A DNA stretch of 64,000 nucleotides from Paraburkholderia sp. HP33-1 (GTDB lineage: Bacteria > Pseudomonadota > Gammaproteobacteria > Burkholderiales > Burkholderiaceae): positions 1,674,001-1,738,000 of the forward strand of contig NZ_JAJEJR010000002.1 in the NCBI RefSeq assembly GCF_021390595.1. Reading direction: 5' to 3'. The notes beneath the pieces are model-generated. The model saw nothing but the letters and a program-made list of their open reading frames with translations, was not told the origin of the DNA and did no database searches. Shown one piece after another: positions 43,402 to 51,677 of this stretch. Numbering within the stretch: position 1 is the stretch's first letter; every line of letters starts with the position of its first letter. Both the position numbers and the translations under genes were made by a program.

Positions 43402-43659
43402 TCAGCGGCGTGGACGCGATTTGCCGCGCGATGAAGTCGAGCGAGGCGTCTCGGCTCGCGGCTTCGGCTTCGCGCCCTGCTTGTCCAGGTGCCGCGCCTG
43501 CCGCTCTCGCCATGCGCTCAGCGCGGCCTCGTAGCGCTCGAGCGCTTCGTCGTACAGATCGAACACACACTGCGTGCAACCGCTATGACAGCAGTCATCG
43601 AGGTCGGGCCGGGCGGGCGGCTGCGGCGGCGGGTCGTCGCTGGGTGTGGCTCGGGGCAC
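43402..43659 (-). CDS. small oxidoreductase-like N-domain protein
   Basis: 85 residues. The conserved core CCHSGCTQCVFDLYDEALERYE has the C-C-x3-C-x2-C pattern of the Oxidored-like (PF09791-type) domain, also found in eukaryotic mitochondrial proteins. The rest is basic (Lys/Arg-rich C-terminus). The start is a GTG at 43659. Function is unclear; the four Cys suggest a metal or redox role. It precedes the sirtuin gene by 29 bases and is likely co-transcribed. Confidence 0.75.
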   Translation of the reverse strand: MPRATPSDDPPPQPPARPDLDDCCHSGCTQCVFDLYDEALERYEAALSAWRERQARHLDKQGAKPKPRAETPRSTSSRGKSRPRR

Positions 43660-43762
43660 GGCGCGTGGCTTTTGCGTGGCAAGACGGCGGAGCGCCCAGT
43701 ATAAGTTGAACGCGCTCGCCCCGCTCCCGCCCCCCCAGTTGCTCTATGGCGTAGCGTGCCGC

Positions 43763-44527
43763 TCAACCGCGCCCGACGAACGGCATCTTGCTCGCCATGA
43801 TCGTCATGAACTGCACGTTCGCCGAGAGCGGCAGGCTCGCCATATGCAGCACCGCGTCGGCGACGTGCTGGACGTCCATCAGCGGCTCGACCGCGATCTC
43901 GCCGTTCGCTTGCGGCACGCCGCGCGCCATCCGGGCGGCCATCTCGGTCTGCGCGTTGCCGATATCGATCTGTCCGCACACAATGTCGTATTTGCGGCCG
44001 TCGAGCGACACCGCTTTCGTCAATCCGGTAATGGCGTGTTTGGTCGCCGTGTACGCGGCGCTATTCGGCCGCGGCGCGTGCGCGGAGATCGAGCCGTTGT
44101 TGATGATGCGGCCGCCGCGCGGGTTCTGCTTCTTCATCAGGCCGAACGCCGCGCGCGTGCAGAGGAACACGCCGTTCAGATTGGTGTCGACAATCGAGCG
44201 CCATTCGTCGATGCTCACTTCGTCGAGATCGACGGGCGAGCCGTTGCGTCCGGCGTTGTTGAACAGCACGTCGAGCCGGCCGAAGCGCGCGCGGATCGTA
44301 TCGAACAGCGCGGCAACGCTGTCGGCGTCGGTCACGTCGCACGACACCGCGAGCGCGTCACCGCGCAGCGCCTGGGCTTCTTGCGCGACCGCATCGAGCG
44401 CGGCCTGGCGGCGTCCTGCGAGCACCACGCTATAGCCATGCTCCGCGAGCTTCAGCGCGCACGCGCGGCCGATGCCGCTGCCCGCGCCCGTCACCAGCGC
44501 CACTTTTCCGTTTCCTGTTTCCGACAT
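43763..44527 (-). CDS. short-chain dehydrogenase/reductase
   Basis: 254 residues, a classic SDR. The cofactor loop is TGAGSGIG (residues 14-21), FNNAG follows, and the active-site Y-x-x-x-K is YTATK with the Ser in [10 protein letters not shown]. It oxidises or reduces an alcohol/ketone with NAD(P). The substrate is unknown. The ATG at 44527 has AGGAGA. It is divergent from the polysaccharide deacetylase gene. Confidence 0.92.
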   Translation of the reverse strand: MSETGNGKVALVTGAGSGIGRACALKLAEHGYSVVLAGRRQAALDAVAQEAQALRGDALAVSCDVTDADSVAALFDTIRARFGRLDVLFNNAGRNGSPVDLDEVSIDEWRSIVDTNLNGVFLCTRAAFGLMKKQNPRGGRIINNGSISAHAPRPNSAAYTATKHAITGLTKAVSLDGRKYDIVCGQIDIGNAQTEMAARMARGVPQANGEIAVEPLMDVQHVADAVLHMASLPLSANVQFMTIMASKMPFVGRG

Positions 44528-44760
44528 CCTGCATCTCCTGTTGTGTAAGATTGGGGCGCGCCTATTTTCGCCTCGCGACCATACAACAACGCATCTGCGA
44601 TCGCAAACCGCGCGACGTCTTTCAGCGTGCTTTCACAAAGCACGCGGGCCGCCGACCTCGCCACGTCGCCGGGCGCAACAGTGGTATCGTTCGCGGTTGC
44701 ACATCGCGCACGATTCACAACCTTCCCGGTACGGAGGAAGGCGCACTGGAAGCACGTTTG

Positions 44761-45591
44761 ATGAATGAATGCCCGAACCCGCCGCGCCGCTGGCCGCGTA
44801 CCCGCAACTCCGCACTGCTGAACGGCACGATCGGCTGGCACGTGATCGCGCTGATCGGCGTGGTTGTCGCGCCGGGCGCGTGGCCGTGGTGGCTCGCCGC
44901 GATCTTCGCGAACCACGCGCTCTTCACGATCACTGGACTGTTGCCGCGCACGACGCTGCTCGGGCCCAACTGGACCCGCCTGCCCGCAAGCCCCCGCAAC
45001 GCGAACGCGATCGCGCTGACCATCGACGACGGCCCCGATCCCGTCGTCACGCCGCAAGTGCTCGATCTGCTCGACGCGTTCGGCGTGCGCGCGACGTTCT
45101 TCTGCATCGGCAAGCATGTCGAGCGATATCCGCAGCTCGCGCGCGAGATCGTCGCGCGTGGCCATGCGCTCGAAAATCATTCGCAGGTGCACGTGCATAC
45201 GTTTTCGGTCACGTTTCCGCGCGCGTTGACGCGCGAGATCGCCGCCGCGCAACGCACGCTCGAAGCGGTCAGCGGCGCGCGGCCGATGTTTTTCCGCGCG
45301 CCCGCGGGCCTGCGCAACCTCTTTCTGGAGCCGGTGCTGCGCAAGCTCGATCTGCGTCTAGCGGCGTGGACGCGGCGCGGCTACGACACGCGCGAGCGCG
45401 ACCCGCACGTGGTCGCAAGACGGCTGCTCGACGGCCTCGCCGCGCGCGATATCCTGCTGCTGCACGACGGCAATGCCGCGCTGACGATCGACGGTCAGCC
45501 GCTCATTCTCGCGGTGCTGCCGAGCGTGATCGCAGCGGCGCGCGAGCGGCATCTGCGTTTCGTCACGCTGCGCGAAGCGCGCGTCGATTGA
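44761..45591 (+). CDS. membrane-anchored polysaccharide deacetylase (NodB domain)
   Basis: 276 residues. Two hydrophobic segments lie at residues ~20-60 (HVIALIGVVVAPGAWPWWLA, HALFTITGLLP). A NodB-type domain follows: AIALTIDDGPDP carries the metal/catalytic Asp pair, ENHSQVHVHTF the H-x3-H zinc site, and FFRAPAGLRN the next motif. The C-terminus has DILLLHDG. It probably removes N- or O-acetyl groups from a surface or lipid-linked sugar. The start is uncertain; the upstream frame is open but reads as non-coding. Confidence 0.82.
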   Translation: MNECPNPPRRWPRTRNSALLNGTIGWHVIALIGVVVAPGAWPWWLAAIFANHALFTITGLLPRTTLLGPNWTRLPASPRNANAIALTIDDGPDPVVTPQVLDLLDAFGVRATFFCIGKHVERYPQLAREIVARGHALENHSQVHVHTFSVTFPRALTREIAAAQRTLEAVSGARPMFFRAPAGLRNLFLEPVLRKLDLRLAAWTRRGYDTRERDPHVVARRLLDGLAARDILLLHDGNAALTIDGQPLILAVLPSVIAAARERHLRFVTLREARVD

Positions 45592-45603
45592 CGCTGCGCG
45601 CCA

Positions 45604-47016
45604 CTACACGCGGAAATCCGCTGCCATGTCGTCATCGGTGCGCGCTTCGAGCTGGCCGCTGCGGCACGCTTTGATGAACCCATCGTAGTCGCGCTCGACC
45701 TGGTCCGCGTAGGCGGTTGCGTAACCGGTCAGCGCTTCGGCGAACAGATCGCCGCGGCCGATGTACGAACTGATCTCGATCGCCTGGCCGCTCGCTTTCG
45801 CATGCGCGCGCGCCATGATCCAGCCGCATAGCCGCGCATAACCATCGAGCAGATCGCTGTCGAACAGCTCGATATTCGCGGACAGCTTCATGTCGCGCAG
45901 CTGGCGGAAATAGAAATGCCGCCCGAGCGGCCCCGTCCCCCAGCCGAGAAAGATATCGCTCGCAGCCTGCAGCAAGCGCTGTCCTTGCACGACGCGCTCT
46001 CCCTGATGCTTGACCGAAGGCGACTTGTAGAACTGCGCGATGACAGACGGCCGCGCCTCCTTCAGTTGCAGGAATAACGGCTTGCCCATGTGATCGACGA
46101 GCAGAACGACGAAACAACGCGTACCGACGCTGCCTCCGCCGGCCACCTTGAACACGATGTCGTGCCTCGTGAAGTGATCGAGCAGTTCGCGCCGGTCGTG
46201 CGACATCGTTTTGCGGTAGTCGTCCCACAAGTGCTCGACCATCCTGTCGACATTGCCGCTCCGGTAGGTTTCGGTTTCCTCGGCCGTAAATAGCGTGTTC
46301 GCGCCGGGCACGTGAAACAGCGCGGGCGGCGCGTCGTGGATCGACCAACGATGGCCGTCGAACGAGGTCATTTTCTCGAATTGGCTTTCGTGCGTGCGGC
46401 TCGCGGCCTTCTCCATGCCGCGCCGCACCGCGCGCCGGCGCTCGGGCGTCAGCGCGATCTCCGCCATGCGGTCGAACGTAATGCGGTCGTACCACAGTTC
46501 GAGCGCGCCGTACTGCGCATATTGCGCGATGCGATCGCGATACGAGCGGACCGCGGTCATCACGAGGCTCTCGGCAGTGCCGCGGCTTAGGCGCAGATGG
46601 CGCGCGGCAATCACGAGGCTCGCGCACAGGCGTTTCAGATCCCATTCGAACGGGCCGATCGAGACTTCGTCGAAGTCGTTCAGGTCGAAGATCACTTGCC
46701 GCTCGGGCGTCGCGAAGCCGCCGAAATTCATCAGATGGCCGTCGCCGCAGATCGGCATGCTGAGGCCGGTGTCGTGCACCTTGCTCAGATCATGCGCCTG
46801 CACGATCGCGCTGCCGCGAAAGAACGCAAACGGCGAGGCGGCCATGCGCCCATAGCGCAGCGGCACCAGATTCTCGACGCGCTCCGCGCTGCTCTGTTTC
46901 AGCAGTTCGATCGGATCGCGGTGCAACTCGCCGACCGCGCGATGGCTTGAGCGTTTCGAGCGCTCGCGTGCGGCACGGCCGCGCGCTTCCCGTTCGGCAA
47001 TGGTGCTGGCTTTCAT
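45604..47016 (-). CDS. DUF2252 family protein
   Basis: 470 residues. SPFAFFRGSAIVQAHDL, ICGDGHLMNFGGFATPER and FDLNDFDEVSIGPFEWDLKRL are the family's hallmarks. The fold is kinase/aminoglycoside-phosphotransferase-like (GDGHLMNF and DLNDFDE resemble the H-x-D-x-x-x-x-N and D-x-D pattern). A basic N-terminus suggests nucleic-acid or membrane contact. The function is not established. It converges with the polysaccharide deacetylase gene, 13 bases between stops. Confidence 0.9.
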   Translation of the reverse strand: MKASTIAEREARGRAARERSKRSSHRAVGELHRDPIELLKQSSAERVENLVPLRYGRMAASPFAFFRGSAIVQAHDLSKVHDTGLSMPICGDGHLMNFGGFATPERQVIFDLNDFDEVSIGPFEWDLKRLCASLVIAARHLRLSRGTAESLVMTAVRSYRDRIAQYAQYGALELWYDRITFDRMAEIALTPERRRAVRRGMEKAASRTHESQFEKMTSFDGHRWSIHDAPPALFHVPGANTLFTAEETETYRSGNVDRMVEHLWDDYRKTMSHDRRELLDHFTRHDIVFKVAGGGSVGTRCFVVLLVDHMGKPLFLQLKEARPSVIAQFYKSPSVKHQGERVVQGQRLLQAASDIFLGWGTGPLGRHFYFRQLRDMKLSANIELFDSDLLDGYARLCGWIMARAHAKASGQAIEISSYIGRGDLFAEALTGYATAYADQVERDYDGFIKACRSGQLEARTDDDMAADFRV

Positions 47017-47275
47017 GCCTGTTCTCCGTTTTGCGATTCTTGAAGCGGTGATCACAAAGACTGCTTCCCGCGCATGGCGTCGTATAGACCGGGCATTCGC
47101 GATCATAACGGGTCGGAACAGAGCGCAGCGCTTCAGGCTGTGACTGCGCGCTTGCAACCCGCCTTGCAGCCCGCCACCTGTTCGCGTAGTACACCGTAGT
47201 ATTTTCGCCACCATCGGCTTGCATGCCTGCGAAAGCCCATGCAGCCGCGCGCACACCGCGCGTAGAATCGTTCGC

Positions 47276-47959
47276 ATGCACCCTCCCCCCGTTGCGCAGC
47301 GCGAGCCCGAGCTGCCGCTGCATACGCCCAGTGTGTCGTCGCTCATGCTGGCGGCGGTCATTGCCGTCATCGCGTGGATAGCGATCCTCGCGCAAGCCGA
47401 CCTGACGATCGATCGCACGCTCGCGCGCGGGCTCACCGTGTTCGATGCGCTCGCGCGCATGAGCAGCTACCTGACGAATCTGACGGTGCTCGCCTGCGCG
47501 CTCTGCTTCACCTCTATCGCGCTGTGGAAGCACCGCTCTCCGCTCGTGCGCTTTTTCCGGCGGCCGACCGCCGTGACCGCGGTGGTCGCGTACATGGTGT
47601 TCGTCGGCATCGCGTATAACCTGCTGTTGCGCGGCCTGTGGCCGCTGTCGCCATACCGGCGCCTGCTCAACGAGTCACTGCACAGCGTGCTGCCGATGCT
47701 CGCCGCGCTCTATTGGGTGCTGTTCGTGCCGCGCTTTCATCTGCGGTTGCGCCACTGTCTGCTGTGGCTCGTGTACCCGCTCGCATATCTCGGCATCACG
47801 TTCTGGCGCGGCAGCCTGTCCGACTTTTATCCGTATCCGTTCATCAACGTCGAAACGCTGGGGCTACGCCAGGTCCTCGTCAATTCCGCGCTGCTGTTCG
47901 GTGGTTTTCTGATGGTGCTGGCCGTGTTCGTCGGGATCAATTTCAGGCGTCGGCGCTGA
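47276..47959 (+). CDS. Pr6Pr-family membrane protein
   Basis: 227 residues with about six membrane helices, e.g. LMLAAVIAVIAWIAILAQADL, VVAYMVFVGIAYNLLL, and the C-terminal LLFGGFLMVLAVFVGI. YPLAYLGITFWRGSLSDFYPYPFINVE and the FDALARMSSYLTNLTVL loop are typical of the FAR-17a/AIG1-related Pr6Pr family. Its biochemical role in bacteria is not known. The ATG at 47276 is preferred because the preceding 19 codons are not conserved in character. Confidence 0.8.
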   Translation: MHPPPVAQREPELPLHTPSVSSLMLAAVIAVIAWIAILAQADLTIDRTLARGLTVFDALARMSSYLTNLTVLACALCFTSIALWKHRSPLVRFFRRPTAVTAVVAYMVFVGIAYNLLLRGLWPLSPYRRLLNESLHSVLPMLAALYWVLFVPRFHLRLRHCLLWLVYPLAYLGITFWRGSLSDFYPYPFINVETLGLRQVLVNSALLFGGFLMVLAVFVGINFRRRR

Positions 47960-48140
47960 CGTTCCTGCGCGTTGCGGTTTCGCCGCGCGGATTGCGACCC
48001 ATTGCCGGGCGCACTTCTTGCGCGGCTTCACCGCTGACGCAGGCCGACGCCGCACCGGCGCGGCGTGCGCGACCCGCTTGTACAACGCCGTTGCAATTGC
48101 AGCGGGCTCACATGTAAATCTGACAACAGGAGTGATGCAG

Positions 48141-48407
48141 ATGGACACGAATTCAGCGGAAGGCAAGGTGAAGGAAGTCGCAGGCAAGGTGCAAAGCGCC
48201 GTTGGCGACGCACTCGGCGACACCAGCTTGCAGGTGGAGGGCAAGGCACGCGAATTGAGCGCCAAGGCGCAGCAGCTGTGCGCGAACACGACGAGCCTCG
48301 TGCGTGATACGACGGCAGAAAACCCGTTCGCGACGCTCGCCGTCGTCGCACTCGCCGGGTTCGTGATGGGCGCGCTGTGGTCGCGCGGCGCTCACGCCGG
48401 CGAGTAA
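48141..48407 (+). CDS. CsbD-like stress-response protein with membrane tail
   Basis: 88 residues. SAEGKVKEVAGKVQSAVGDALGDTSLQVEGKARE is the CsbD pattern (sigma-B-type stress protein in Bacillus). The C-terminus has a helix NPFATLAVVALAGFVMGALWSR that resembles the DUF883/ElaB tail and may anchor it in the inner membrane. The ATG at 48141 is chosen because AGGAG is 8 bases upstream; an ATG two codons earlier is too close to it. Its stop is followed at once by the opposite-strand xthA remnant. Confidence 0.83.
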   Translation: MDTNSAEGKVKEVAGKVQSAVGDALGDTSLQVEGKARELSAKAQQLCANTTSLVRDTTAENPFATLAVVALAGFVMGALWSRGAHAGE

Positions 48408-48408
48408 C

Positions 48409-48665
48409 CTAACCACTCTTCTTCTTGCGGCCCGCGCCCATCTCCAGTTCGATCCAGGTCGGCGCGTGGTCGCTCGCACGCGGTTCGCCGCGCACCCAGC
48501 GGTCGACGCCCGCGTCGCGCAGACGCGGCGCGAGATCGGCGCTCAGCAGCAGATGATCGATGCGCAGCGTATCGGTCCAGCCCTGCGCACGAGCCATTGC
48601 ATAAGAGCCGCGAGGCGCGAGAGGATGCCGTTGATGTTGAACGTCGCAATCCGCAGACTCGCCAC
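48409..48665 (-). pseudogene. xthA: collapsed exodeoxyribonuclease III gene (large internal deletion with frameshift)
   Basis: On the minus strand a GTG at 48665 (GGGAG upstream) opens LRIATFNINGILSRLAALMQWL, the beginning of the ExoIII/AP-endonuclease fold. About 24 codons in, the reading frame jumps: the sequence continues as AQGWTDTLRIDHLLLSADLAPRLRDAGVDRWVRGE...SDHAPTW, the conserved C-terminus of the same enzyme, but in another frame. The full protein is about 260 residues, so roughly 170 residues of the middle are missing and the total length (257 bases) is not a multiple of three. The N-terminal frame runs into a TGA about 20 codons past the joint. The product would be inactive; another xthA must exist elsewhere if the function is kept. 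Confidence 0.8.
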
Positions 48666-49083
48666 GATCGTGGCTCCCTTGCGGCCTGGTTCGGTTATCC
48701 CCGGTGCATACGTTCACAGCACTGACCCAACTTTTGGTCAGGACGATTCGTTCCAACTTCATCATTCGCGAAGCGGATATTTTTTTGTTATGCGATTTGA
48801 TTTTAAAAATATCTCCGTTTTTCCGTAGATATAAAACAGCCTCTCACGGCATCGCAAAGTTGCGGCCTGCGGCAACGCGCCGCGCACTCCCGCCGCAACG
48901 CCCCGCAGCCTGCCACGACGCAGGTCAAGCTTCATGCAGAATGCTCGCTACAGGTGTCATCCGGTCGCAGCCCTGGCACTTGTTACGCCATTGCTCGTCA
49001 CACTTTCGTAAGGTTGATCGCGGCCCGACTACCGTGCAGGCCCGCTACGACACCTACAGCTCACTCAAAAGGAGAGAACAGTG
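48666..49083. other. AT-rich intergenic stretch upstream of the efflux operon
   Basis: A 418-base gap. The part at about 48776-48840 is clearly richer in A and T than the rest of the window; GATATTTTT (48776-48784) is repeated inverted as AAAAATATC (48805-48813). No gene is seen. It contains the AAAGGAGAG ribosome site of the first efflux gene and probably its promoter. Confidence 0.55.
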
Positions 49084-50595
49084 ATGATTGACCGCCAGAA
49101 ACACCTGCGCCGGCCCGTCTTCGCCGCCAGGCAAATGTCTCTGGCGGTACTCGTCGCCCTGCTGGCAGGTTGCGTTTCGCTCGCGCCGCCCTTTGAGCGG
49201 CCACCGATGCCAGTGCCCTCCACTTTCCCCGACGCGCACGGCAACCCGACCACCGGCGGCGAGAACGCGCCCGGCGCGGCCGCGGTCGGCTGGCAGGACT
49301 ATTTCACCGATCCCACACTGCAAAGGCTCATCGGCGAAGCGCTCGACTACAACCGCGATCTCCGGCTGGCGATCCAGCGCGTCGAGGAAGCCCGCGCCAT
49401 GTACGGCATTCGCCGCGCCGACCAGTTTCCGACCATCGGCGTGGAAGCCGACCTTGCCCGTGCGCGTGTGCCCGCCGACCTTTCGGGTGTCGGCCGGGCC
49501 GTGACGGCGAATCAGTTTCAGGTGGGCGTGGGCCTCGCAAGCTGGGAACTGGACTTCTGGGGCCGCGTGGCGAACCTCAGGGAAGCGGCGCTGCAGAACT
49601 ATCTCGCGACCGATGCCGCGCGCCAGGCCGTCACGCTCACCGTGATCGAGCAGGTCGCCAACAACTACCTGAGCCTGCGCGAACTCGACGAGCGCATCAT
49701 GCTCATGAACGAGACCATCGCGAGCCGCGAGAAGTCGTACCGCATCTTCAAGCACCGCTATGAAGTGGGCTCGATCTCGCGGCTCGATCTCAAGCAGGTC
49801 GAAACATTGTGGCGCCAGGCCGTCGCACTCGGCACGCAACTCCAGCAGCAGCGCGCCACGCGCGTGAACGCATTGCAGGTGCTGGTGGGCAAGCCGGTCG
49901 AGCTGCCGCACCAGGACATCAGGCTCGACGACAACGCCGTGATGGCCGACCTGCCCGCGGGCCTGCCCTCCGATCTGCTCGTGAACCGCCCCGACATCGT
50001 CAATGCCGAATTCCAGCTGCGCGCGGCCAACGCCAACATCGGCGCGGCGCGCGCCGAGTTCTTCCCGAAGATCACGTTGACGGGCTCGTTCGGCACCGCC
50101 AGTACGCAGCTCGACAATCTGTTCACCGGCCCGAGCCGCGCCTGGAGCTTCGGGCCGACCGTCTCGCTGCCCATCTTCGACATGGGCCGCCGCGAGGCGA
50201 ATCTCGACGTCACGAAGGCGCAGCGCGACCAGGCCGTGACGTCCTATGAACTGGCCGTGCAATCGGCGTTTCGCGACGTGGCGGATGCCATCGCCGCGCG
50301 CCAGTGGTTAGCCGAGCAGGTGGACGCCCTGCGTGCGACGGAGAATGCGCAGGCCGAGCGCGCGCGTCTCGCGCAAATGCGCTACGACCACGGCGCCTCG
50401 CCGTTCCTCGAAGTGCTCGATGCGCAGCGCGACCTGCTCGACGCGCAGCAGCAGCTCGTGGAAACGCGCCGCGCGCTGCTATCGAGCCGCGTATCGCTCT
50501 ACTCGGCACTCGGCGGCAGTGGCTTCACCAATGACGTCGCCACGCCCAATCTCACGCCAGCCACGCCCGCCAGCGGCGTGCAAAACCCATCCTGA
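49084..50595 (+). CDS. outer-membrane efflux lipoprotein (NodT/OprM type)
   Basis: 503 residues. The lipobox is LLAGC (near residue 30), followed by VSLAPPFERPPM. Two repeated alpha-hairpin regions are present (EALDYNRDLRLAIQRVEEARAMYG and the paired VNRPDIVNAEFQLRAANANIGAARAEFFPKITLTGS). It is the trimeric channel of a tripartite exporter. The start is the ATG at 49084 (GGAGAG, spacing 7) rather than the GTG just before it. It is the first gene of a four-gene operon with adaptor, RbbA and YhhJ. Confidence 0.92.
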   Translation: MIDRQKHLRRPVFAARQMSLAVLVALLAGCVSLAPPFERPPMPVPSTFPDAHGNPTTGGENAPGAAAVGWQDYFTDPTLQRLIGEALDYNRDLRLAIQRVEEARAMYGIRRADQFPTIGVEADLARARVPADLSGVGRAVTANQFQVGVGLASWELDFWGRVANLREAALQNYLATDAARQAVTLTVIEQVANNYLSLRELDERIMLMNETIASREKSYRIFKHRYEVGSISRLDLKQVETLWRQAVALGTQLQQQRATRVNALQVLVGKPVELPHQDIRLDDNAVMADLPAGLPSDLLVNRPDIVNAEFQLRAANANIGAARAEFFPKITLTGSFGTASTQLDNLFTGPSRAWSFGPTVSLPIFDMGRREANLDVTKAQRDQAVTSYELAVQSAFRDVADAIAARQWLAEQVDALRATENAQAERARLAQMRYDHGASPFLEVLDAQRDLLDAQQQLVETRRALLSSRVSLYSALGGSGFTNDVATPNLTPATPASGVQNPS

Positions 50596-50609
50596 TCGAG
50601 GTTCCCTTC

Positions 50610-51677
50610 ATGCAGATTTCAGCCCGTAAACTCATCCCCGCCGTGATCGTGATCGCGCTCGCGGTGGGCGGCTATTTCGGCTGGCGCATGCTGACGGATC
50701 GCGGTCCGGGCGCCGGCTTCGTGAGCGGCAACGGCCGCATCGAGGCGACCGAAATCGACGTCGCCACCAAGCTCGCGGGCCGCGTGAAGGACGTGCTCGT
50801 GCGCGAGGGCGATTTCGTCACCGCAGGGCAGACGCTCGCGCACATGCAGGTCGAGACGCTGCAGGCACAACGAAACGAAGCCGTCGCGCAGCGTCAGCAA
50901 GCCGTGAACACCGAGGCGAGCGCCAAGGCACAGGTCGCGCTGCGCGCGAGCGACCAGCGCGCCGCCGAAGCCACCGTCAAACAGCGTGAAAGCGAGCTCG
51001 ATGCCGCGCGCCGGCGCCTCGCCCGCTCCGAGACGCTCTCGAAGGAAGGCGCATCCTCAATGCAGGAACTCGACGACGACCGGGCGCGTGTGAAGAGCGC
51101 GCAGGCCGCCGTCGACGCCGCGAAGGCCCAGGTCACGGCGGCCGCGGCGGCCGTGACCGCGGCGCGCGCGCAGCAGACGGGCTCGGCTTCGGCCATCAAG
51201 GCCGCGCAGGCCACCATCGACCGCGTTCAGGCCGATATCACCGACAGCGACCTCAGGGCCCCGCGCGCCGGCCGCGTGCAGTTTCGCGTGGCGCAGCCCG
51301 GCGAAGTGCTCGGCGCGGGCGGCCGGGTCCTCAACATGGTGGATCTCTCCGACGTCTACCTGACCTTCTTCCTGCCCACCAATGCGGCTGGACGCGTGGC
51401 GCTCGGCCAGGACGTGCACATCGTCCTCGACGCCACGCCGCAATACGTGATACCCGCGAAGATCACCTTCGTCTCGTCCACCGCGCAATTCACGCCCAAG
51501 ACCGTGGAAACGCAAAACGAGCGCGAAAAACTCATGTTCCGCGTGAGGGCGCAGATCGATCCCGAACTGCTCGAACAGCATCTCAAGTACGTGAAAACCG
51601 GTCTGCCGGGCGTGGCGTGGGTCAAGCTCGACAACGACGCAGAGTGGCCCGCCAACCTCCAGGTGCGGGTGCCCTGA
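50610..51677 (+). CDS. yhiI: HlyD-family efflux adaptor (YhiI type)
   Basis: 355 residues. One N-terminal membrane anchor (residues ~9-26), then the biotinyl-lipoyl half [38 protein letters not shown] long Ala/Gln-rich coiled-coil hairpin (~85-200) and the second half [22 protein letters not shown] follow. It bridges the inner-membrane ABC transporter and the outer-membrane channel. It lies 14 bases after the channel gene and its stop overlaps the start of rbbA (TGATG). Confidence 0.92.
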   Translation: MQISARKLIPAVIVIALAVGGYFGWRMLTDRGPGAGFVSGNGRIEATEIDVATKLAGRVKDVLVREGDFVTAGQTLAHMQVETLQAQRNEAVAQRQQAVNTEASAKAQVALRASDQRAAEATVKQRESELDAARRRLARSETLSKEGASSMQELDDDRARVKSAQAAVDAAKAQVTAAAAAVTAARAQQTGSASAIKAAQATIDRVQADITDSDLRAPRAGRVQFRVAQPGEVLGAGGRVLNMVDLSDVYLTFFLPTNAAGRVALGQDVHIVLDATPQYVIPAKITFVSSTAQFTPKTVETQNEREKLMFRVRAQIDPELLEQHLKYVKTGLPGVAWVKLDNDAEWPANLQVRVP

